Below, piece after piece: positions 1 through 5,329 of a DNA stretch of 5,329 bases. Under the pieces are notes generated by a model that was not told the DNA's origin, ran no database searches, and was given only the letters and a program-made list of their open reading frames with translations. Positions within the stretch are counted from its first letter, which is position 1, and each line of letters starts with the position of its first letter. The stretch spans positions 1 to 5,329 of the forward strand of contig CAMYLW010000156.1 of NCBI GenBank assembly GCA_947259475.1, written 5' to 3'. Source of the stretch: Thermodesulfobacteriota bacterium. Lineage in GTDB: Bacteria; Desulfobacterota; Syntrophobacteria; BM002. The position numbers and the translations under genes are program-made.

Positions 1-360
1 GAAGGAAGGTTGGATGAGCGCACTCGTATGATTCATGTGGTGGTACTGGTGGATAAACCCTATGCCAGGAAGCCGCCACTGGTCTTCGGGCTTTTTGTTA
101 CAGTAGATATCGAAGGCCGCAAAATAGAGAAAGCAGCGATTATTCCTCGCGGAGCACTGCATCAGGGCAATGTCGTCTGGGTGTTAGACCAAGAAAGTCG
201 TCTTCGCTTCCGAAAAGTGGAGGTTGCCAGGGTTCAGGGTGACGAGGTTGTTGTTACCAAGGGTTTAGAGGATGGAGAAACTGTGGTCACCACGCCCCTT
301 AAGGCTGTTACCGATGGGATGACGGTTAGGATGGTAAGCAAACCATCAGAGGCCAAGTAA
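1..360 (+). CDS. RND efflux periplasmic adaptor (HlyD/MFP family), C-terminal part
   Basis: The reading frame is open from the first base of the window to a TAA at 358-360, giving 119 residues of a protein whose N-terminus lies upstream. The visible part matches the end of a membrane fusion protein. The first ~40 residues (GRLDERTR, then a run of hydrophobic beta residues and PLVFGLFVTVDIEG) are the closing strands of the beta-barrel domain. The rest (AAIIPRGAL, VVWVLDQESRLRFRKVEV, VTKGLEDGETVVTTPL, DGMTVRM) is the membrane-proximal domain. The lipoyl, hairpin and signal or lipid-anchor regions are not in the window. In this family the protein sits in the periplasm and bridges an RND pump to an outer-membrane channel. 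The next gene on the same strand is such a pump, so the two very likely form one system. TTG at 10 is only an internal codon, not a start. Confidence 0.9.
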   Translation, partial: EGRLDERTRMIHVVVLVDKPYARKPPLVFGLFVTVDIEGRKIEKAAIIPRGALHQGNVVWVLDQESRLRFRKVEVARVQGDEVVVTKGLEDGETVVTTPLKAVTDGMTVRMVSKPSEAK

Positions 361-377
361 GAACTAGGCACAGGGTA

Positions 378-419
378 GATTGCGGATTGCGGATTGAACA
401 TTTGGCATTGGTCATGTGC
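378..419. repeat. 7-bp tandem repeats (gattgcg and cattggt types)
   Basis: Two short period-7 arrays lie side by side after the adaptor stop codon. The first is gattgcg, gattgcg, gattg at 378-396 and is perfect. The second is catttgg, cattggt, catgtgc at 399-419 and is degenerate. The repeats are read directly from the sequence. Their function is unknown, and seven is not a multiple of three, so they are not coding repeats. Confidence 0.75.
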
Positions 420-456
420 CTTCGGCGTCATTAGGTCAGTACGCTTCGCTGTCATT
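420..456. repeat. Imperfect 13-bp direct repeat
   Basis: The sequence cttcggcgtcatt at 420-432 recurs as cttcgctgtcatt at 444-456, with 11 of 13 bases identical and a 24-bp period. Fragments such as gtcatta and ggtcagt between them suggest decayed gtcatt-type 7-bp repeats continuing from the array at 399-419. No function can be assigned. Confidence 0.5.
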
Positions 457-484
457 TGTTGTAATAGGTAGAAGACGGAATTGG

Positions 485-534
485 GGATTGAGGGATATTG
501 GATGTGGGATATGAGATATGGGATGTGTGATGTT
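485..534. repeat. 7-bp tandem repeat array, ggatNtg type
   Basis: Six consecutive 7-bp units run from 493 to 534: ggatatt, ggatgtg, ggatatg, agatatg, ggatgtg, tgatgtt. A related ggattga at 485-491 precedes them, out of phase by one base. The units differ at one to three positions, as expected for an ageing tandem repeat. The array lies in the gap between the adaptor and pump genes. Confidence 0.8.
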
Positions 535-560
535 AAGAAAATGTGGATTTATCCCACATC
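501..560. repeat. 11-bp perfect inverted repeat with 38-bp loop
   Basis: The sequence gatgtgggata at 501-511 is the exact reverse complement of tatcccacatc at 550-560. The left arm is part of the ggatNtg 7-bp array, and the right arm is followed by a related tcgcatcc. The pair could form a hairpin in the transcript between adaptor and pump, or it may simply be two oppositely oriented copies of the same 7-bp family. No T-tract follows, so it is not a standard terminator. Confidence 0.6.
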
Positions 561-590
561 TCGCATCCTTCGAACTTTATAAGTATTTTT

Positions 591-629
591 CATTTTAGGC
601 ATTTTAGCTCACTTTAGTGCACTTTAGAC
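591..629. repeat. Roughly 10-bp tandem repeat, cattttagN / cactttagN type
   Basis: Four units lie in tandem just upstream of the pump gene: cattttagg (591-599), cattttagct (600-609), cactttagtg (610-619) and cactttagac (620-629). The last three have an exact 10-bp period. The array is AT-rich and ends 10 bp before the Shine-Dalgarno of the pump, so it lies in the pump's 5' leader if this is transcribed. A 10-bp period is close to one helical turn, so the repeated T-tracts would lie on one face of the DNA. Confidence 0.75.
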
Positions 630-639
630 ATTTCACTAC

Positions 640-645
640 TGAGGA
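640..645 (+). promoter_or_regulatory. Ribosome binding site of the RND pump gene
   Basis: TGAGGA at 640-645 lies 6 bases before the ATG at 652. This supports that ATG as the start, as does the protein beginning with the usual short cytoplasmic N-terminus followed at once by membrane segment 1. Confidence 0.7.
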
Positions 646-651
646 CTGACT

Positions 652-3600
652 ATGAAGGGCGCCGTTGCTTGGTTTGCCGAGAATCACGTTGCCGCCAATC
701 TACTGATGATTTTTCTCTTGTTGGCCGGTGCGGTAACAGGGCTGACCACCAAGCTTGAGATATTTCCCGAAACCTCGCTGGACATAATCTCCATCACCAT
801 GGAATACCCTGGTGCCTCGCCGGCAGAGGTGGAGGAGGCCATCGTCCGGAGAATTGAAGAAAAAGTGGCGGGGTTGGCCGGCATCAAGCGGATTGATTCA
901 GTAGCCAGAGAATCGTTCGCGACGGTTTCCATAGAGGTAATGAACGACTGGAATTTGCAGGAACTCCTGGATGAAGTAAAGGCAGAAGTAGATAGAATCA
1001 CCACCTTTCCCAACGAAGCCGAAGAACCGATTGTCCGGGAAGTGACCCGGCGACGCCAGGTTCTCAATGTCACCGTCTTTGGCGATGCACCTGAGTCAAC
1101 CATCAAACACCTGACGGAGAGAATAAAAGACGACATCACTAATTTACCTGGGATTACCCTGGCCGAACTCGCAGGTCTCCGCAAGGGAGAAATTCACATC
1201 GAAGTTTCCGAGGAATCTCTCCAGCGTTATGGTCTCACCTTGGGTAAAGTCGCCGAGGCGGTTCGAAGGGCTAGCCTGGATCTACCGGCGGGTAGTGTCA
1301 AGACAGCGGGAGGTGAGATCCTGGTCAGGACCAAGGGTCGTCGTTACTACGCGGGGGATTATCGAGATATCGCTGTAATTACAAGGACCGATGGCAGCAA
1401 GGTCACTCTGGGACAGATCGCCCAGCTCAGAGATGGCTTCGAGGATGTGGATCTTTTTACCAGATTTCAGGGCAAACCAGCCGGCCTTATCGAAGTCTAC
1501 AGGGTCGCCGATCAGAACGCCCTGGAAGTGGCCGCTACTGTCAAACAGTATATCGAAGAGACCAGGCCAAGCCTGCCAGAAGGGGTGGACATTAGTATCT
1601 ATCGGGACAGGTCGAGAATACTGAAAAGCAGAATTCGGCTGTTGCTAAAAAACATGGCCCTCGGCCTGATCCTGGTGAGTTTACTTCTGTGGATGTTTCT
1701 GAATGCGCGCCTTGCCTTTTGGGTCACACTCGGAATACCCATCTCCTTTATGGCTGGTCTGATGCTCTTGCCCACCTTTGGCGTCTCTATCAACATGATC
1801 TCCCTGTTCGCCTTCATCATGGTTCTGGGTATCGTGGTGGATGACGCCATAGTCGTGGGTGAGAATATTTTTCGGAGGCAGGAGGAGGGGCTCGAACCCC
1901 TGGAAGGAGCTGTTGAGGGAGCCCTGGAGGTAGGGCGGCCGGTGATTTTTGCAGTCCTGACCACGGTGGCGGCCTTCTATCCCTTACTCCTGGGTAGTGG
2001 CGTCATGGGGAAACTCATCCGCAACATTCCCACTGTGGTCATTCTGGTGCTGCTGGGCTCTCTGGTGGAATGTTTGCTGATTCTACCGGCCCATCTGGTG
2101 GCATCCAAACACCGAACCAAGCGAAGCATGGAGGAAAAGCGCACGGTCCGCTGGCTGAAATGGTTCATCAGGCGGCCTTATGCCTGGGCGGTGGACTTTT
2201 GTGTGCGCTGGCGTTATGCCACAGTTGCGCTGGGTATCGCCATCTTGCTGGTGACCGTGGGAATATGGCAGGCAGGCTGGATCAAATTTACCCTGTTTCC
2301 AAAGGTTGAAAGTGACTTTTTGAGATGTAGATTGACCATGCCGGCAGGCACACCTGTGGAGCGGACAGCAGAAATTGCCGGTCTCTTGGAGCAGGCTGGT
2401 AAAGAAACCCTGGCCGAAGCGGACGAGAAGCGGTCCAAAGATGCGCCCTCGCTCTTGAAGGGTATCATCACCAGAGTAGGGAGGCACGGCAGAGGGAGCG
2501 GTCCGATGGCCAGTGGACCACAGTCGGGAAGCCATTTGGCCCAGGTCACAATAGAGCTCCTGGAAGGGGAGAAAAGGGATGTGACTGCAACTCAACTCGG
2601 CAACCTGTGGCGCCAGAAGGTGGGTATTGTGCCGGACGCCGAGGCCATCACTTACCAGAGTGTACTCTTCAGCGCCGGCAATGCCGTTGAGGTTCATATG
2701 TCGCTGGACGATCACGACCTGCTGGAGGCGGCGGCAGAAGAACTGAAAGAGGAGCTTAAAACCTATCCCGGAGTATTCGACGTAAGTGACAGCTTCCTGC
2801 CGGGCAAAGACGAAATGCAGCTCAAACTGAAACTCGCTGCCCGCAGTTTAGGTTTGACCTTAGATGATCTGGCCAAGCAGGTCCGGCATGCTTTCTACGG
2901 TGCCGAGGCCCTCCGCTTACAGCGTGATCAGGATGAAATCAAGGTTATGGTGCGGTACCCGGAGTCCAAGCGTAAGTCATTGGGTTCTGTTGACGATATG
3001 TACATCCGGACGCCGGACGGCTCTGAGGTGCCGTTCAACCAGGTGGCTGAAGTGAAGATGGAGGAGGGCTACGCCTCCATCGAACGAGCTCAGCGTTTCC
3101 GGGTAATAAAGGTGACCGCTGACGTGGATGAGACTATCACCAACGCCAATGAAGTGCGTACTGATTTGGAGAGCCGGGTCATGCCTAAACTGAAAATGAG
3201 TTATCCAGGGTTGCGTTACACCCTTGAAGGGGAAGGAAAGGAACAGAAGGAGTCCCTGGACGATATTATCAGTGGCTTTGTTATCGCGCTCTTTCTCATT
3301 TACGCTCTGTTGGCCATTCCCTTCAAGTCCTTTTCTCAGCCCCTGGTGGTCATGTCGGCCATTCCTTTCGGCATCGTGGGCGCTGTGTTCGGACATTTGC
3401 TCATGGGTCTTAACCTGAGCCTTTTGAGCTTATTTGGCATCGTGGGTCTGACTGGCGTGGTGGTCAATGACTCCCTGGTACTGGTACACGCCACCAATCG
3501 AATCCGCAGAGAGGGTGCCAGCGTACAAGACGCTATTACTCAAGGCGGGGCCCTTCGGTTCAGGGCCGTCATTCTGACTTCTTTGACCACCTTTGCCGGC

Positions 3601-3795
3601 TTAACGCCAATGATTTTGGAACGCAGCCTCCAGGCTCAATTTCTCATACCCATGGCCGTGAGTCTCGGATTCGGTGTACTGTTTGCCACCTTCATCACCC
3701 TGCTCTTGGTCCCCTGCGGCTACGTGATCCTGGATGATGCACACAATCTTTGGGAGCATTTGAAGGGTAAATTCACCTCCCGCGCTAGCACATGA
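652..3795 (+). CDS. RND-family efflux pump, inner-membrane permease subunit (AcrB-like)
   Basis: This 1047-residue protein has the full length of an AcrB-type proton-driven exporter. It shows the family's duplicated plan: membrane segment 1 (about 13-31), a large periplasmic loop (about 32-333), segments 2-6 (about 334-480), segment 7 (about 521-543), a second periplasmic loop (about 544-872) and segments 8-12 (about 873-1030). Family signatures include FPETSLDIISITMEYPGASP near residue 38 and GIVVDDAIVVGENIFRR in segment 4. D397 and D398 there match the proton-relay aspartates D407/D408 of AcrB. R971 in FRAVILTS of segment 11 matches the relay arginine. The segment 10 lysine (K940 of AcrB) is replaced: the motif reads GVVVNDSLVLV, with N939 at that place. 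The segment 4 motif argues for the drug-exporter (HAE) branch rather than the CusA metal branch, but the substrate cannot be read from the sequence. It follows the adaptor on the same strand after a 291-bp repeat-filled gap. No outer-membrane channel gene is visible. Confidence 0.95.
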   Translation: MKGAVAWFAENHVAANLLMIFLLLAGAVTGLTTKLEIFPETSLDIISITMEYPGASPAEVEEAIVRRIEEKVAGLAGIKRIDSVARESFATVSIEVMNDWNLQELLDEVKAEVDRITTFPNEAEEPIVREVTRRRQVLNVTVFGDAPESTIKHLTERIKDDITNLPGITLAELAGLRKGEIHIEVSEESLQRYGLTLGKVAEAVRRASLDLPAGSVKTAGGEILVRTKGRRYYAGDYRDIAVITRTDGSKVTLGQIAQLRDGFEDVDLFTRFQGKPAGLIEVYRVADQNALEVAATVKQYIEETRPSLPEGVDISIYRDRSRILKSRIRLLLKNMALGLILVSLLLWMFLNARLAFWVTLGIPISFMAGLMLLPTFGVSINMISLFAFIMVLGIVVDDAIVVGENIFRRQEEGLEPLEGAVEGALEVGRPVIFAVLTTVAAFYPLLLGSGVMGKLIRNIPTVVILVLLGSLVECLLILPAHLVASKHRTKRSMEEKRTVRWLKWFIRRPYAWAVDFCVRWRYATVALGIAILLVTVGIWQAGWIKFTLFPKVESDFLRCRLTMPAGTPVERTAEIAGLLEQAGKETLAEADEKRSKDAPSLLKGIITRVGRHGRGSGPMASGPQSGSHLAQVTIELLEGEKRDVTATQLGNLWRQKVGIVPDAEAITYQSVLFSAGNAVEVHMSLDDHDLLEAAAEELKEELKTYPGVFDVSDSFLPGKDEMQLKLKLAARSLGLTLDDLAKQVRHAFYGAEALRLQRDQDEIKVMVRYPESKRKSLGSVDDMYIRTPDGSEVPFNQVAEVKMEEGYASIERAQRFRVIKVTADVDETITNANEVRTDLESRVMPKLKMSYPGLRYTLEGEGKEQKESLDDIISGFVIALFLIYALLAIPFKSFSQPLVVMSAIPFGIVGAVFGHLLMGLNLSLLSLFGIVGLTGVVVNDSLVLVHATNRIRREGASVQDAITQGGALRFRAVILTSLTTFAGLTPMILERSLQAQFLIPMAVSLGFGVLFATFITLLLVPCGYVILDDAHNLWEHLKGKFTSRAST

Positions 3796-3806
3796 ATCTG
3801 TAGACC

Positions 3807-3825
3807 TCTCGCCTAAGGGCGGAGA
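3807..3825 (+). terminator. Small stem-loop after the pump stop codon, possible weak terminator
   Basis: cgcc at 3810-3813 pairs with ggcg at 3818-3821 around a taag loop. The stem extends to tct/aga if g3822 is bulged. It starts 11 bases after the pump stop. No T-run follows, so an intrinsic terminator is doubtful, and the position is the main argument. Confidence 0.25.
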
Positions 3826-3826
3826 T

Positions 3827-3854
3827 GTCAGTTGTCCGTTGTCAGTGGTCAGTT
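3827..3854. repeat. 7-bp tandem repeat array, gtcagtt/gtccgtt type
   Basis: Four consecutive units (gtcagtt, gtccgtt, gtcagtg, gtcagtt) run from 3827 to 3854 in the convergent gap downstream of the pump gene. The array is in inverted orientation relative to the acggaca array at 3950-3984. Confidence 0.8.
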
Positions 3855-3965
3855 GTAACAGAAAAAGCATAGCGCAGACCGTACAATTCATGACCGACAG
3901 TTGCTATGCGCTTTCCGCAATGCGCCATGCACGAACGAAATGAGCCACGACGGACAACGGACAAC
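3831..3965. repeat. 13-bp perfect inverted repeat spanning the convergent gap
   Basis: gttgtccgttgtc at 3831-3843 is the exact reverse complement of gacaacggacaac at 3953-3965. Inside the 109-bp interval a second pair, gcatagc at 3867-3873 with gctatgc at 3903-3909, can form an inner stem. Together they could fold into a nested hairpin between the two convergent genes. That could slow or stop transcription from both sides, but this role is an inference. Confidence 0.6.
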
Positions 3966-3984
3966 GGACTACGGACCACGAACA
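3950..3984. repeat. 7-bp tandem repeat array, acggacN type
   Basis: Five units run in tandem: acggaca, acggaca, acggact, acggacc and the weaker acgaaca. The first two are identical. The unit is the reverse complement of the tgtccgt seen in the array at 3827-3854, so the two arrays belong to one repeat family in opposite orientation. Confidence 0.8.
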
Positions 3985-3995
3985 AGGCTTGCCTG

Positions 3996-4019
3996 CTGAC
4001 ACCTGACACCTGACACCTG
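3996..4019. repeat. 7-bp tandem repeat array, ctgacac, three perfect copies
   Basis: ctgacac occurs three times without error (3996-4002, 4003-4009, 4010-4016), followed by a partial ctg. The array ends 5 bases from the stop codon of the minus-strand hydrolase, so it lies just downstream of that gene. Confidence 0.8.
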
Positions 4020-4023
4020 CCTA

Positions 4024-4875
4024 CTATCTCCTTGGGTACCTTCGATCGAAACCGCGCCCCTTGGAAGCCTTTCTCTTCAATCTTTTCAGCATTTCTACAA
4101 AGCGGCTAATAGTCTGGAAGTAGGCCTCGCCATAGAGCAGTAAAATGTCATTGTGGCCGCAGCCAGGGGCGAGCAACAGCTGCTTTGTCATGGTACCCGA
4201 GTTTGCCAGCAAAATATCCGCATCCTTGGGGGGAATAATGTCATCATTCTGGCCGTGGATAATAAGAGTGGGCTTGCCGATGTCCCTTATTTTGCCAAAG
4301 TTGGCAAAACCGTCTGCCTCCGAAATTCCAAGGGTTTCAGTTGCTACCCCTAGACGATCGAGAAGCGGTACTGTTCTGGCAAAACCGCTATCAAGAATCA
4401 GTCCGTCGATTTCATTTTGATAGGAGGAACAGATTTCCAAAGCGGGTACGCTCCCAAGGGATCTTCCCATAATAATAATGAGCCCGGCTCGACCCTGGCC
4501 CTCGAGCCAACACCGCACCTCTCTGAAGGCGGTGTGTGCGTCAGACAGCAAGTTGCTGGCGGTGGGTAAGCCAGTGCTCTGTCCGTAACCCCGGTAATCC
4601 ACCACTAGAAAACTGATTCCGTAGTTGTTGTATACCGGCCCGATGGCGTCATAGTCGCTTACGATCTCCCCATTGCCGTGAAAAAAGAGAATGTGGGGCT
4701 CTTCGGGGTCAGCAGGGTAGAAGCGTGCGCCAAGCTGCACCCCTTTCTCAACAGGTATGAAGAAATCAACGGCACCCTGGGGCGCAGCTTGTGCGTGATC
4801 CTTCCTGGGGTGAAACAAGTACTTCAGTACCTCAGGCTGATCCAGCGCCGACACATCGCAACCCGATATCATCAC
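4024..4875 (-). CDS. Alpha/beta hydrolase family protein, probable serine hydrolase
   Basis: This 283-residue protein has the ordered motifs of an alpha/beta-hydrolase. HGNG at 66-69 forms the oxyanion-hole loop. DYRGYGQSTG follows near residue 93. GRSLG at 137-141 is the nucleophile elbow, with S139. HGQNDDIIPP supplies the acid, most likely D211, and GCGHND supplies the base, H241. The whole triad is present, so an active enzyme is expected. The FFHGNG/DYRGYG/GRSLGS pattern resembles the BEM46/ABHD13-ABHD17 group; bacterial members are mostly uncharacterised, and I cannot name a substrate. There is no clear signal peptide, and the N-terminal MMISGC is too short and polar for a lipobox, so it is probably cytoplasmic. 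The C-terminal tail (KRLKRKASKGRGFDRR) is strongly basic. The start is either GTG at 4875 or the next codon, ATG at 4872; both suit the ribosome binding site. The gene converges with the pump gene. Confidence 0.9.
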   Translation of the reverse strand: MMISGCDVSALDQPEVLKYLFHPRKDHAQAAPQGAVDFFIPVEKGVQLGARFYPADPEEPHILFFHGNGEIVSDYDAIGPVYNNYGISFLVVDYRGYGQSTGLPTASNLLSDAHTAFREVRCWLEGQGRAGLIIIMGRSLGSVPALEICSSYQNEIDGLILDSGFARTVPLLDRLGVATETLGISEADGFANFGKIRDIGKPTLIIHGQNDDIIPPKDADILLANSGTMTKQLLLAPGCGHNDILLLYGEAYFQTISRFVEMLKRLKRKASKGRGFDRRYPRR

Positions 4876-4881
4876 AATTAA

Positions 4882-4887
4882 TCCTTT
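4882..4887 (-). promoter_or_regulatory. Ribosome binding site of the hydrolase gene
   Basis: On the minus strand AAAGGA lies 6 bases before the GTG at 4875-4873 and 9 bases before the ATG at 4872-4870, so it fits both candidate starts. An in-frame TAA lies a few codons further upstream, which rules out a longer protein. The site is only 9 bp from the end of the palindromic element at 4897-5093. Confidence 0.65.
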
Positions 4888-4896
4888 CCCTTAACC

Positions 4897-5093
4897 CTAG
4901 CCTGGATATTTCATGAATCACTTGCTGCGACCACGGATATGGCCGTCCTTCAAGGCGTCCTCGGGTGTCGATCCCTGCGACGTACCGTTCAGGTACGCCT
5001 CGGGACCAATCCCGCTGTACCGCGGGACGATTGCCTTGTGGCACGACCATCTTCGCGGTCTCGCGACAGCAATTCATGAAACATCCGGGCTAG
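4897..5093. mobile_element. MITE-like 197-bp palindromic element with 22-bp terminal inverted repeats
   Basis: The ends are inverted copies of each other. The left arm at 4897-4918 (starting ctagcctggat) matches the reverse complement of the right arm at 5072-5093 (ending catccgggctag) at 20 of 22 positions. The symmetry continues inward: 4929-4956 matches the reverse complement of 5033-5060 at 21 of 28 positions without gaps. The middle is a hairpin of cgtacc (4981-4986) and ggtacg (4992-4997) with a 5-base loop. CTAG at both outer edges could be part of the repeat or a 4-bp target duplication. There is no transposase inside, so if mobile it would depend on one elsewhere. The alternative is a large structured non-coding palindrome. 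An open minus-strand frame from 5077 crosses it but looks like a by-product. Confidence 0.65.
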
Positions 5094-5159
5094 TTATGGA
5101 CCGCAGAGACCGAAGAAATCTCCTCTCTCATTGGAAGCTATGTCACAATTCGCCGAACC
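5094..5159. other. Spacer with no recognisable feature
   Basis: This short stretch separates the two palindromic elements. I see no reading frame, repeat or promoter-like sequence that I would defend. Confidence 0.5.
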
Positions 5160-5282
5160 CGTCATTCCGGACGAGCGCCGCTTCGCGGGGCGAGATCCGG
5201 AATCCAGTAAAAAGTCAATTTAATCAGGTTCTTTATGGATCCCGGCTCGCGTCCGCTTTAAGCGGACTTGGCCGGGATGACG
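5160..5282. repeat. REP/BIME-like pair of palindromes (gtcattcc...gggatgac)
   Basis: Two stem-loops face each other. The first pairs attccgga (5164-5171) with tccggaat (5196-5203) and contains an inner GC-rich ccgc/gcgg stem (5178-5181 with 5185-5188). The second pairs atcccggc (5239-5246) with gccgggat (5271-5278) and contains an inner gtccgct/agcggac stem (5251-5257 with 5261-5267). The outer ends cgtcattccgg (5160-5170) and ccgggatgacg (5272-5282) are also inverted copies with one mismatch. The 5204-5238 linker is AT-rich. The gtcattcc...ggaatcca layout is a common type of dispersed extragenic palindrome in bacterial genomes. Its copy number here cannot be seen from one window. Confidence 0.7.
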
Positions 5283-5329
5283 AATTGCGACCCAGTCTCT
5301 TGAGCAGAGAGGGGACATGTAGTTATCCC
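5283..5329. other. Window end, nothing identified
   Basis: The last 47 bases hold no gene. A short purine/pyrimidine symmetry (ctct...agag within 5295-5315) is too weak to call. Confidence 0.4.

Noticed and set aside
234..455. Minus-strand open frame of 73 codons
   Set aside because: It overlaps the adaptor gene and runs through the 7-bp repeats, so coding is unlikely.
378..534. CRISPR-like array
   Set aside because: The repeats are 7 bp, directly abutting and without spacers, so they are simple tandem repeats.
578..583. Possible -10 box tataag upstream of the pump
   Set aside because: No acceptable -35 box lies 16-18 bp upstream, and the region is AT-rich enough to give such a match by chance.
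2083..2715. Minus-strand open frame of 210 codons inside the pump gene
   Set aside because: It lies opposite the well-supported pump gene and its translation shows no recognisable family pattern. The same applies to the other frames inside 652-3795.
4832..5077. Minus-strand open frame of 81 codons starting in the palindromic element
   Set aside because: Its start lies in the terminal inverted repeat, about 60 codons are element sequence, and its end overlaps the hydrolase start in another frame. It is probably a by-product of the repeat.

Overview
The window looks like a piece of a Gram-negative bacterial chromosome. It has an RND-type efflux pump with its periplasmic adaptor, which implies an envelope with two membranes. 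The style of the intergenic DNA (7-bp tandem repeats such as gattgcg, ggatgtg, acggaca and ctgacac, plus MITE-like and REP-like palindromes) resembles what I know from Desulfobacterota/Deltaproteobacteria and similar repeat-rich environmental genomes. That placement is an inference of low confidence, and no marker gene is present to settle it.

Layout: (1) 1-360, plus strand: the C-terminal 119 codons of an HlyD/MFP-family efflux adaptor whose start lies upstream of the window. (2) 361-651: a 291-bp gap with no gene, filled with 7-bp repeats, an 11-bp inverted repeat and a 10-bp repeat, ending in a Shine-Dalgarno. (3) 652-3795, plus strand: a complete 1047-residue RND inner-membrane pump. (4) 3796-4023: a convergent gap with three 7-bp repeat arrays, two of which are inverted copies of each other. 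(5) 4024-4875, minus strand: a complete alpha/beta hydrolase with an intact Ser-Asp-His triad. (6) 4876-5329: no credible gene. It holds a 197-bp MITE-like palindrome directly upstream of the hydrolase and a 123-bp REP/BIME-like pair of stem-loops.

The adaptor and the pump are natural partners. The pump takes substrates from the periplasm or inner membrane using proton motive force, and the adaptor links it to an outer-membrane channel that is not in this window. The hydrolase is convergent and probably functionally unrelated. The genes are ordinary; the unusual content is the density and variety of repeats, which occupy a large share of every intergenic stretch. I found no sign of a new multi-gene system.
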